DNA of 14,453 nucleotides from JACZQZ01 sp046756945 (GTDB taxonomy: Bacteria; Pseudomonadota; Alphaproteobacteria; Rhodospirillales; 2-02-FULL-58-16). The notes beneath the pieces are model-generated. The model made no database searches and had not been told where the DNA came from. It saw only the letters and a program-made list of their open reading frames with translations. Made by a program: the position numbers and the translations under genes. Location: NCBI GenBank assembly GCA_046756945.1, contig JBHHXI010000077.1:1-14453 (forward strand), read 5' to 3'. Shown one piece after another: positions 7,899 through 13,785 of the stretch; the first letter of the stretch is position 1, and the number at the start of each line of letters is the position of its first letter.

Positions 7899-7958
7899 TT
7901 CTCTAGGGACCAGACAGGTCCCATGGAGTTCTCTAGGGACCAGACAGGTCCCATGGAG
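7899..7958 (+). repeat. Two perfect tandem 30-bp repeats, each containing a hairpin
   Basis: Positions 7899-7928 and 7929-7958 are identical over 30 bp and abut exactly. Each copy contains GGGACC-AGACA-GGTCCC, a perfect six-pair stem with a 5-nt loop, followed by the palindrome CCATGG. The first copy begins inside the candidate -10 box of the DUF6494-like gene, so both hairpins would lie at the start of its transcript or form operator-like sites. Two copies without spacers do not make a CRISPR array. Confidence 0.95.
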
Positions 7959-7996
7959 GACGTCTCCAGGCGGGGCCGGCAGGAAGGGAGACATCC

Positions 7997-8203
7997 ATGG
8001 ACGCCGACGTTTTCAATATGCAGATCCGCAAATTCCTCAAGCAGGTGGGCGTCACGTCCCAGCGCGAGATCGAATCGGCCGTCCGCGCCGCCGTCGACGA
8101 CGGCCGCCTGACGGGCGACGAGACGATCACGGCGCGGATAACGCTCACCATCGAAACGCTCGGGCTGAGCAAGGATATCGAGGGCAACATCACCCTGTCG
8201 TGA
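7997..8203 (+). CDS. Small conserved protein, DUF6494-like
   Basis: A 68-residue protein beginning MDADVFNMQIRKFLKQVGVT, then SQREIESAVRAAVDDGRL and a C-terminal LTIETLGLSKDIEGNITL. From memory this matches the small alphaproteobacterial family DUF6494, whose function is not known; assignment needs a profile search. It is acidic overall, with a predicted helical first half, no cysteine, no signal peptide and no membrane segment. Start support is good: AAGGGAG ends 6 nt before ATG 7997-7999. It is the only plus-strand gene between sdhB and the oxidoreductase, convergent with sdhB and divergent from the oxidoreductase. The unusual feature is its leader, which contains the 30-bp tandem hairpin repeat. 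The long overlapping reading frames here have neither this start support nor family resemblance. Confidence 0.85.
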   Translation: MDADVFNMQIRKFLKQVGVTSQREIESAVRAAVDDGRLTGDETITARITLTIETLGLSKDIEGNITLS

Positions 8204-8223
8204 GCCGCGCCCCGGGGCGCGGC
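8204..8223. terminator. Perfect 20-bp G+C palindrome between convergent genes, possible bidirectional terminator
   Basis: Beginning at the first base after the stop codon of the DUF6494-like gene, the half-site GCCGCGCCCC is followed directly by its reverse complement. There is no T-run on the plus strand. On the minus strand, reading out of sdhB, a small GACC-GGGC-GGTC stem followed by TTTC precedes it. In a 75-bp gap between convergent genes a transcription-stop role is the simplest reading; the missing T-run leaves it uncertain. Confidence 0.4.
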
Positions 8224-8278
8224 GAAAGACCGCCCGGTCCGGCGCCACCGCCTGGACGCGATGACGGGCGCCTAAAGC

Positions 8279-9055
8279 CTAGCGCCGGCGCACGATCGCG
8301 CTTTTGATCTCGCCGATCGCCTTGCCGGGATTGAGCCCCTTGGGACAGGTGTTGGTGCAGTTCATGATCGTGTGGCACCGGTACAGCCGGAACGAATCGT
8401 CCAGCTGGTCCAGGCGCTGGCCGGTCGCCTCGTCGCGGGAATCGACGATCCAGCGATAGGCCTGCAGAAGCACGGCCGGACCAAGGTAGCGCTCGGGGTT
8501 CCACCAGTAGCTGGGACAACTGGTCTGGCAACAGAAGCACAGGATGCATTCCCACAGGCCATCGAGCTTGGCGCGCTCCTCGGGGCTTTGCAGGCGCTCG
8601 TGGGTGGGTGGCGGCGTGTCCGCCCGCATCCACGGTTTGACGGAGGCGTACTGGGCGTAAGACAGGGACAGATCCGTCACCAGGTCCTTGACCACCGGCA
8701 TGTGGGGCAGCGGATAGATGTGCACGTCGCCCTTGATGTCCGCGATCGGCTTGGTGCAGGCGAGGGTGTTGGTGCCGTCGATGTTGAAGGCGCACGACCC
8801 GCACACGCCTTCGCGGCAGGAACGGCGGAAGGCGAGGGTGGTGTCGACCTCGTCCTTGATCTTGATCAGCGCGTGCAGGACCATGGGCCCGCACTGGTCC
8901 AGGTCCACGTCAAAGGTATCGAGCCGCGGATTTTCCCCGCTGTCGGGGTCGTAGCGGTAGACGCGGAACCGCCGGACGCGCGTGGCGCCGGCGCCGGCGC
9001 CGTGGGTCTTTCCCTCGCCCACCTTGGAATTGGCGGGAAGCGTGAATTCGACCAT
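8279..9055 (-). CDS. sdhB: Succinate dehydrogenase iron-sulfur subunit
   Basis: Carries electrons from the SdhA flavin to quinone through three iron-sulfur clusters on the cytoplasmic face of complex II. At 258 residues it is normal for alphaproteobacteria. [2Fe-2S] ligands: C80, C85, C88 and C100 (SCREGVCGSC and TLAC). [4Fe-4S]: C170, C173, C176 and C237. [3Fe-4S]: C180, C227 and C233 (CILCFCCQTSCP, CHTIMNCTNTCPKG). PSYWWNP (181-187) carries the tryptophan expected near the quinone site. The ATG at 9053-9055 follows sdhA by 17 nt in the order C-D-A-B. The residue between C173 and the next cysteine pair is Phe (CFCC) where many homologues have Ala; this is a minor difference. It is the last gene of the operon. 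Confidence 0.98.
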   Translation of the reverse strand: MVEFTLPANSKVGEGKTHGAGAGATRVRRFRVYRYDPDSGENPRLDTFDVDLDQCGPMVLHALIKIKDEVDTTLAFRRSCREGVCGSCAFNIDGTNTLACTKPIADIKGDVHIYPLPHMPVVKDLVTDLSLSYAQYASVKPWMRADTPPPTHERLQSPEERAKLDGLWECILCFCCQTSCPSYWWNPERYLGPAVLLQAYRWIVDSRDEATGQRLDQLDDSFRLYRCHTIMNCTNTCPKGLNPGKAIGEIKSAIVRRR

Positions 9056-9072
9056 GGCTCAAATTCGCCTTC

Positions 9073-10863
9073 TCAATAGATCCTCTCTTCGGGCTCGATG
9101 TAGTCGACGTCTTCGCTGAGCGTGTAGGTGTGCACCGGCCGGTAGGTGAGCGTCACCCTGCCCGCGCCGTCGAGCCACGCAAGGGTGTGCTTCAACCAGT
9201 CTTCGTCGTCCCGCGTGGGGAAGTCCTCGCGGGCATGGGCGCCGCGGCTTTCCTCGCGCGCCTGGGCCGAAACCATGGTCGTCTTGGCGCAGGCCATCAG
9301 GTTCTCCAGTTCCAAAGCCTCCACCAGGTCCGTGTTCCAGATCAACGAGCGGTCGTTGATCTGGATATCGGACAGGCTGTTCCAGACGTCGCCGATCTTG
9401 CGGCAGCCCTCGTCGAGAATCTCGCGGGTCCTGAACACGGCGGCGTTGTCCTGCATGGCGCGCTGCATGGTGAGCCGGATCTCGCTGGTTTTCAGCGAAC
9501 CCGAGGCGTTGCGCAGCCGGTCCAGCCGGGACAGGGCATGGTCGACCCCTTCGCCGTCCAGCGGATTTTGGGCCGCCCCCGGGGTGATCAGCTCGGCGGC
9601 GCGCAACGCGGCGGCGCGGCCGAAAACGATCAGGTCCAGGAGCGAATTTGTTCCCAGCCGGTTGGCGCCGTGCACCGAGGCGCACGCCGCCTCGCCGATG
9701 GCCATGAGCCCCGGGCACACCTGATCCGGATCGTACGCCGTCGGGCGCAACACCTCGCCCCGGTAATTGGTGGGAATGCCGCCCATGTTGTAATGCACGG
9801 TGGGCAGCACCGGGATGGGCTCCTTGGCGGTGTCGACACCGGCGAAAATCTTCGACGTTTCGGTGATCCCGGGCAGGCGCAGCTGCAGGACGTCTTCGCC
9901 CAGGTGCTCCAGATGCAGAAGAAGGTGGTCCTTCAACTCGCCTACCCCGCGGCCCTCGCGAATCTCCATCGTCATGCACCGGCTGACCACGTCGCGCGAT
10001 GCCAGGTCCTTCGATGTCGGGGCATAGCGCTCCATGAAGCGTTCGCCCTCGGCGTTGCTCAGGTATCCGCCCTCGCCCCGCGCCCCCTCGGTGATCAGCA
10101 TGCCGGTGCCGTAAATGCCGGTCGGGTGGAACTGCACGAATTCCATGTCCTGCAAAGGCAGGCCGGCCCTGGCCACCATGCCGTTGCCGTCGCCCGTGCA
10201 GGTGTGGGCGGAGGTGCAGGAGAAATAGGCGCGGCCGTAGCCGCCGGTGGCGAGAACCGTGGCGTGGCCGCGGAACACGTGGATCGAGCCGTCGTCCAGG
10301 TTCCAGGCAACGACGCCCCGGCAGGCGCCGTCGCCGTCCATCAAAAGGTCGATGGCCATGTACTCGATGAAAAACTCGGCCTGGTGCTTCAGGGACTGTT
10401 GGTAGAGCGTGTGCAGAATGGCATGCCCCGTGCGGTCGGCGGCGGCGCAGGCGCGGGCGACGGGCGCATGGTCGCCGGCGCGGGTGTGGCCGCCGAACGG
10501 ACGCTGATAGATCTTGCCGTCGGGGGTGCGGGAAAACGGCACGCCCAGATGCTCGAGGTCGATGACCGAGGGGATCGCCTCGCGGCACAGATATTCGATG
10601 GCGTCCTGGTCGCCGAGCCAGTCCGAGCCCTTGACCGTGTCGTACATGTGCCACTGCCACTGGTCTTCGTCGATGTTGCCCAGCGCCGCGCTGATGCCGC
10701 CCTGGGCCGCCACCGTGTGGCTGCGGGTCGGAAAGACCTTGGAGATGCAGGCGGTTTTCAATCCCGCCGCCGACATCCCCAGGGTCGCCCTGAGGCCGGC
10801 GCCGCCGGCACCGACGACAACGACATCGTAGGAGTGGTCGACGATCTCGTAAGCGGGGGCCAT
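9073..10863 (-). CDS. sdhA: Succinate dehydrogenase flavoprotein subunit
   Basis: Oxidises succinate to fumarate with covalently bound FAD; peripheral subunit of complex II. The 596 residues are full length. Seen: FAD dinucleotide motif VVVGAGGAGLRA (15-26), the FAD-linking histidine H49 in PTRSHTVAAQGG, SRTPDGKIYQRPFGGHTR (111-128), ATGGYGR (205-211), TSAHTCTGDGNGM (217-229) and QFHPTGIYGTGMLITEGARG (244-263). Further on are RDVVSR (290-295), MGGIPTNYRGEVL and the C-terminal HTYTLSEDVDYIEPEERIY. The ATG is at 10861-10863, 7 nt after the sdhD stop, and the sdhB start follows 17 nt after its own stop, so co-transcription is clear. No truncation or missing key residue is seen. Confidence 0.98.
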   Translation of the reverse strand: MAPAYEIVDHSYDVVVVGAGGAGLRATLGMSAAGLKTACISKVFPTRSHTVAAQGGISAALGNIDEDQWQWHMYDTVKGSDWLGDQDAIEYLCREAIPSVIDLEHLGVPFSRTPDGKIYQRPFGGHTRAGDHAPVARACAAADRTGHAILHTLYQQSLKHQAEFFIEYMAIDLLMDGDGACRGVVAWNLDDGSIHVFRGHATVLATGGYGRAYFSCTSAHTCTGDGNGMVARAGLPLQDMEFVQFHPTGIYGTGMLITEGARGEGGYLSNAEGERFMERYAPTSKDLASRDVVSRCMTMEIREGRGVGELKDHLLLHLEHLGEDVLQLRLPGITETSKIFAGVDTAKEPIPVLPTVHYNMGGIPTNYRGEVLRPTAYDPDQVCPGLMAIGEAACASVHGANRLGTNSLLDLIVFGRAAALRAAELITPGAAQNPLDGEGVDHALSRLDRLRNASGSLKTSEIRLTMQRAMQDNAAVFRTREILDEGCRKIGDVWNSLSDIQINDRSLIWNTDLVEALELENLMACAKTTMVSAQAREESRGAHAREDFPTRDDEDWLKHTLAWLDGAGRVTLTYRPVHTYTLSEDVDYIEPEERIY

Positions 10864-10870
10864 GGTTTCC

Positions 10871-11251
10871 TTAAGTGCCGAACGAGACGCGGAGAGCGGC
10901 GAGAACGCAAGAGGCGCCCAACAGAACGACCGTGAACTTGATGACCATCAGGCTTACCACCTTGGTCGCCTCGCCGTGCACGTAGTCCTCGATGATGACC
11001 TGGAGGCCGAGCTGCATGTGGTGAAACAGGGTAACGACCAGGAGCACCAGCAACATCAGGTTGCCCGGCATCCCGACCCAGTCCTGGTAGGCCGCGTAAT
11101 CGGCGCCGACGAGGGAAACCACCGAGGCGACGAACCACAGGGTGAGCGGCACCAGGGCCACGGCCGTCACCCGTGCGGCCCACCAATGGGCGACTCCGTC
11201 TTTGGTGGAACCGAGGCCGCGGGCCCGGCCGAGGGGCGACCGCATCTCCAT
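10871..11251 (-). CDS. sdhD: Succinate dehydrogenase membrane anchor subunit
   Basis: Membrane anchor that with SdhC binds haem b and ubiquinone. The 126 residues include the alphaproteobacterial N terminus MRSPLGRARGLGSTKDG followed by HWWAARVTAVALVPL. There are three hydrophobic segments near 27-48, 62-84 and 98-120. HHMQLGLQVIIEDYVH (77-92) contains the DY pair equivalent to the quinone-site Asp-Tyr of E. coli SdhD and candidate haem histidines. The ATG at 11249-11251 overlaps the sdhC TGA by one base (TGATG), which supports this start; the alternative Met two codons later is also plausible. The upstream in-frame extension lies wholly within sdhC and is non-conserved, so I rejected it. Confidence 0.95.
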   Translation of the reverse strand: MEMRSPLGRARGLGSTKDGVAHWWAARVTAVALVPLTLWFVASVVSLVGADYAAYQDWVGMPGNLMLLVLLVVTLFHHMQLGLQVIIEDYVHGEATKVVSLMVIKFTVVLLGASCVLAALRVSFGT

Positions 11252-11643
11252 CAGGCGCCTCCCCTGACGGCGTAGCCGGCGGCCCAGGAGAGGAAGGTCA
11301 AGGCGATCGAGACGACGATCACGACCCATCCCGTGGCCTTGAGCCGCGGCAGTTCGAACCCCCACCCGGCGTCCCACGCCAGGTGCCGGATGCCGTTGCA
11401 CAGGTGATAGAAGAAGGCAAGCGTCCACCCGAACAGCAACAGCCGCCCGAACACCGAACCGATGAGCGCCTGGGCCCGCGCGAACGCCTCCGGCCCGTAG
11501 GCGGCCGACGTCAACCAATGGGTGAAAAGCAGGGTGCCGGCGGCCAGCGCGATTCCCGTCAACCGGTGGGTGATGGAAAGGATAGAGGCGAATTGCGGCC
11601 GGTACATCATGAACGGAGAGAGGGGCCGATTTCCGGATTGCAT
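11251..11643 (-). CDS. sdhC: Succinate dehydrogenase cytochrome b556 subunit
   Basis: Membrane subunit of complex II carrying part of the haem b and quinone site. The 130 residues begin MQSGNRPLSPFMMYRPQFAS, typical of alphaproteobacterial SdhC. S23 and R27 in LSITHRLTG match the quinone-site Ser and Arg of E. coli SdhC. H80 in FFYHLCNGIRH is equivalent to haem ligand H84 of E. coli. Three membrane helices lie near 29-47, 63-84 and 104-123. I chose ATG 11641-11643 over the upstream in-frame Met at 11697 because it gives the conserved N terminus and leaves room for the promoter. It is the first gene of sdhCDAB, with a promoter candidate about 55-85 bp upstream. Confidence 0.95.
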   Translation of the reverse strand: MQSGNRPLSPFMMYRPQFASILSITHRLTGIALAAGTLLFTHWLTSAAYGPEAFARAQALIGSVFGRLLLFGWTLAFFYHLCNGIRHLAWDAGWGFELPRLKATGWVVIVVSIALTFLSWAAGYAVRGGA

Positions 11644-11699
11644 AGGCTTAGCCTCGAGAGACCGGGAACACCCCGGCGACGTCGTGCCGGCGCCCAAAC

Positions 11700-11728
11700 C
11701 GTTTAAACTTCCGGCAGGCGCAAGTCAA
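11700..11728 (-). promoter_or_regulatory. Probable promoter of sdhCDAB
   Basis: On the minus strand TTGACT (11728-11723), a 17-nt spacer and TAAACG (11705-11700) give a strong -35 with a weaker -10. The expected start would leave a leader of about 50 nt before sdhC. The palindrome GTTTAAAC (11701-11708) overlaps the -10 and could be a protein site. Confidence 0.45.
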
Positions 11729-11819
11729 TGTTCGCGCGTGCGCGGCCGCCCCCGGCGTCCATCCTGTCGCGTGCCCGTCCACGGCCGGAGAACATTTATT
11801 TGCGAAGGCTCGAAATAGA

Positions 11820-11995
11820 AGTATTGACCACACGCGCATAAGACATTGGTTTTTCTATATGTTCTTGACGCATGTGTATGTTTATGTGGATAACTTGTGA
11901 ACCAATTGTGTAAATGTTGGAGATTTATACACAGAAAACTCTAGAAACGGGAAACTTTTGTCTTGAAACGCGCCTGCGTTCTTTATCATCATGGT
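11820..11995. other. A+T-rich island with DnaA-box-like sequences (candidate replication origin or regulatory region)
   Basis: Hand-counted G+C is 40% at 11821-11880, 30% at 11881-11940 and 45% at 11941-12000, in a window that is about two-thirds G+C. Two exact matches to the relaxed DnaA box TTWTNCACA occur: TGTGGATAA (11885-11893, reverse strand) and TTATACACA (11925-11933, forward). A one-mismatch copy, TGTGTAAAT, lies between them at 11907-11915. Centres are 18-22 bp apart. ATTGGTT (11845-11851) and AACCAAT (11900-11906) form an inverted repeat across the island. The island is upstream of the probable sdh promoter, not within it. An oriC assignment is inference; plain A+T-rich regulatory DNA is the main alternative. 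Confidence 0.35.
11963..11989 (+). promoter_or_regulatory. Weak rightward promoter candidate into the structured gene-free region
   Basis: TTGAAA (11963-11968) and TATCAT (11984-11989) match the sigma-70 boxes at four to five of six positions each, but the spacer is 15 nt, which is short. If real it would drive rightward transcription of the structured region at 12060-12720. No good terminator is seen at the far end. Confidence 0.2.
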
Positions 11996-11999
11996 ATCC

Positions 12000-12789
12000 G
12001 TACGTGAAAGCGTCGATGCGACGCATTTCCGCATCGGGCCAAACGGTCTTCCGGGACCCTGCGGCTTTTGCGGGAAGGCGTTGACCCGAGGCGGAGCCGG
12101 TGCCCCGTGTGCCGGGGAAGCCGAGGGGAGGCACCCGGGACAGCGCCGATCGCGGCTTCGGCCCCGGCCGGCGGCACCGGTTGCCGGCGGAAGTCCTCGT
12201 TTCTCCAGCGAGGCGGACCTTTCGCGGATATCGGTCGAGTCCTCCCTGGTGGAGATCGGCCGGCTCCGTGGAATGGCGAACCGCCAGGTCGGCACGGTCG
12301 ACGTGGTGTGTTCGCCGGAGGGATTTCGGACTGTGCCCAGTCCGGACTCTCGATCCAGGGGATTTGGTCCCTTGGGTCCGCTCTTGAGACGGGACTGTTC
12401 GCTATCGACGGTCCGCGGACGGAACGCCCCGGTGACGAGGCGGACCGGAGACGGGCCATATCCACCCGGACCCTCGGGCGATTCTCTGCCCAGGGTACGC
12501 CCGAGGGGAAGGTGTGGAGCGAAGCTGAGGAGCTGCTTTCAAGTGCGCGGAGCCTGGCCGGCTCCAAGAGGCGTCAGGAGCGTCGTTTCGGCGGCGCGTT
12601 ACGTGGGTTTCCCAGGACCTGCGTACCTGACGCCTCGCTATTTGGCAGACCCCGCCGGCAATTACAACAATATTCGGCAATCGCCGCGAAATTCTGTATT
12701 CGGCGGCGCGAATACCTGCGGGCGGTCGAAAAGACGCCGGACAAACCGACGGCGCCGCCGGCGACGATTCCGGCGGGCCGCGCGCGCCG
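12000..12789. other. Gene-free, inverted-repeat-rich intergenic region, possible structured RNA
   Basis: No reading frame here resembles a protein family or has start support; the long open frames are Arg/Pro/Gly-rich. The region is dense in strong inverted repeats: CCCCG-loop-CGGGG (12103-12117), CCTCG/CGAGG (12195-12213), CCGTG/CACGG enclosing TGGCG-AAC-CGCCA (12266-12297), GGACTG/CAGTCC (12328-12343) and a 10-pair stem (12352-12378). Further right are perfect 10-pair arms at 12471-12480 and 12498-12507, GGAGCC/GGCTCC (12549-12565), perfect 11-pair arms at 12568-12578 and 12626-12636, and GTATTCG/CGAATAC (12696-12715). I looked for RNase P RNA, tmRNA and 6S RNA signatures and could not match them. 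It may be an unknown RNA, part of an origin region, or G+C-rich spacer. Confidence 0.3.
12696..12715 (-). terminator. Seven-pair hairpin downstream of the CoA-ester lyase
   Basis: GTATTCG and CGAATAC form a perfect stem around a 6-nt loop, about 75 nt past the lyase stop on its strand. The minus strand then reads AGAATTT, only a weak T-tract, so a terminator role is tentative. The neighbouring 12671-12691 sequence starts with the same TATTCGGC and forms a similar imperfect hairpin. Confidence 0.25.
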
Positions 12790-13674
12790 TCACCCGGCCG
12801 CCGATTCCATGTCGCGAATGGCCTCGGCCATGGCCACCAGGCGCTCGGCGTTGAGAACGTGAAGATTTTCGATCAGCTTGCCGTCGACGACGACGATTCC
12901 CTTGCCTTCCTTTTCCGCCTCCGCGTGGGCGGCGATAATGGTGCGCGACCATTCCACTTCCTCTGCGGAGGGTCCGAAGACCTCGTTGGCGACGTCGATG
13001 GTCTTGGGATGGATCAGGGTCTTGCCGTCGAATCCCAGCTCCTTGCCCTGCCGGCAGGAATAGGCGAAACCCTCGTCGTCGCCGAGGTCCAGGTGCACCC
13101 CGTCGAGGATGGCGATGCCGGCGGCGCGGGCCGCCAGCAGGCACAGGCCGAGCGAGGTGATCATGGGCAGGCGATCGCGGGTGTGGGCGGCGTACAGTTC
13201 CTTGGCCAGATCCGAGGTGCCCATGACCAGGGCGCCCACGCGCGGGCTGGCTTCGGCGATTTCCTCGGCGTGCAGCATGCCCAGGGGCGTTTCCATCATG
13301 CACCAGACGGAGAGCGTTTCGGGCGCCCCGGACGCCTTCATGATGGTTTCCGCCTGATGGACCGCGCCGGCGCTCTCCACCTTGGGCAGGAGGACGGCGT
13401 CGGCCCCGAAACCCGCCGCGGCGACGATGTCGTCATAGCCCCACGGCGATTCCAGGCCGTTGACCCGGACGATCAGTTCGCGTGCGCCGTAGCCGCCGGC
13501 TTCGAGCGCGGCGCCGATCTGCTGGCGCGCCATTTCCTTGGCGTCGGGGGCGACGGCGTCCTCCAGGTCGAGGATCAGGCCGTCGGCGGCTAGGGTCCGG
13601 CCCTTCTCCAGCGCCCGGGCGTTGGATCCCGGCATGTACAGGACGCTGCGGCGCGGCCGCGCGGTTTTCGACAT
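12790..13674 (-). CDS. HpcH/HpaI-family CoA-ester lyase (malyl-CoA lyase or malyl-CoA thioesterase-like, CitE-like)
   Basis: TIM-barrel CoA-ester lyase of 294 residues. Visible motifs are RRSVLYMPGSN (8-18), the LDLEDAVAPDAK block (35-46), substrate arginine R70 in IVRVNG, LLPKVES (95-101), metal ligand E128 in METPLGML, metal ligand D155 in MGTSDLAKEL, HLDLGDDEGF and GFDGKTLIHPKTID. It lacks citrate-lyase partner genes, so it is not the beta subunit of a CitDEF complex. Relatives in alphaproteobacteria cleave malyl-CoA or beta-methylmalyl-CoA to glyoxylate and an acyl-CoA, or hydrolyse malyl-CoA to malate (Mcl2 type); sequence alone does not separate these. The ATG at 13672-13674 follows GGGGGAGAA. 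It lies upstream of sdh on the same strand, which suits a link to malate metabolism. Confidence 0.88.
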   Translation of the reverse strand: MSKTARPRRSVLYMPGSNARALEKGRTLAADGLILDLEDAVAPDAKEMARQQIGAALEAGGYGARELIVRVNGLESPWGYDDIVAAAGFGADAVLLPKVESAGAVHQAETIMKASGAPETLSVWCMMETPLGMLHAEEIAEASPRVGALVMGTSDLAKELYAAHTRDRLPMITSLGLCLLAARAAGIAILDGVHLDLGDDEGFAYSCRQGKELGFDGKTLIHPKTIDVANEVFGPSAEEVEWSRTIIAAHAEAEKEGKGIVVVDGKLIENLHVLNAERLVAMAEAIRDMESAAG

Positions 13675-13716
13675 GGTGGTTCTCCCCCGTTAGTCTCGAT
13701 CCCCCAGCGGCGAGAA

Positions 13717-13744
13717 ACTACAATCCGAAGCCGGTCCGTGGCAA
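13717..13744 (-). promoter_or_regulatory. Candidate promoter of the CoA-ester lyase
   Basis: On the minus strand TTGCCA (13744-13739), a 16-nt spacer and TGTAGT (13722-13717) lie in the 111-bp divergent gap with the pyridoxal kinase gene. The leader would be about 35-40 nt. The match is moderate. Confidence 0.3.
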
Positions 13745-13785
13745 GGTTGGGGCGCCGGCAAGGTGGCAGACAGGCGTATCCGGCC

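Noticed and set aside
7899..7958. CRISPR array
   Set aside because: Only two units, abutting without spacers, and no cas genes nearby.
6459..8111. 550-codon plus-strand open frame
   Set aside because: It runs opposite the COG4091-like oxidoreductase and through the repeat into the DUF6494-like gene in another frame; no family resemblance and no ribosome binding site.
9130..10935. 601-codon plus-strand open frame opposite sdhA
   Set aside because: Exact antisense of a fully recognisable SdhA; composition is that of a shadow frame.
11252..11518. N-terminally extended sdhD (start 11518)
   Set aside because: The extra 89 codons lie entirely inside sdhC in another frame and are basic, non-membrane sequence unlike any SdhD.
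11989..12567. Minus-strand 192-codon frame
   Set aside because: Low-information Arg/Pro/Ser-rich translation crossing several strong hairpins; no homology or start support.
12060..12640. RNase P RNA, tmRNA or 6S RNA
   Set aside because: I looked for GAGGAAAGTCC and ACAGAAA (RNase P), the GGTTTCGACG/GATTCGACG and tag-coding features (tmRNA) and a single long 6S-type bulged hairpin; none is present.
11991..12862. Two overlapping long plus-strand open frames in the gene desert (11991-12854 and 12068-12862)
   Set aside because: Both are Arg/Gly/Pro/Ser-rich, run into the 3' end of the lyase gene, lack a good Shine-Dalgarno and match no family I know. The CxxC near the start of the first looks accidental.
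12790..13674. Citrate lyase beta subunit (citE) of a fermentative citrate lyase
   Set aside because: No citD, citF, citC or citG genes nearby; the context fits a stand-alone malyl-CoA-type enzyme better.
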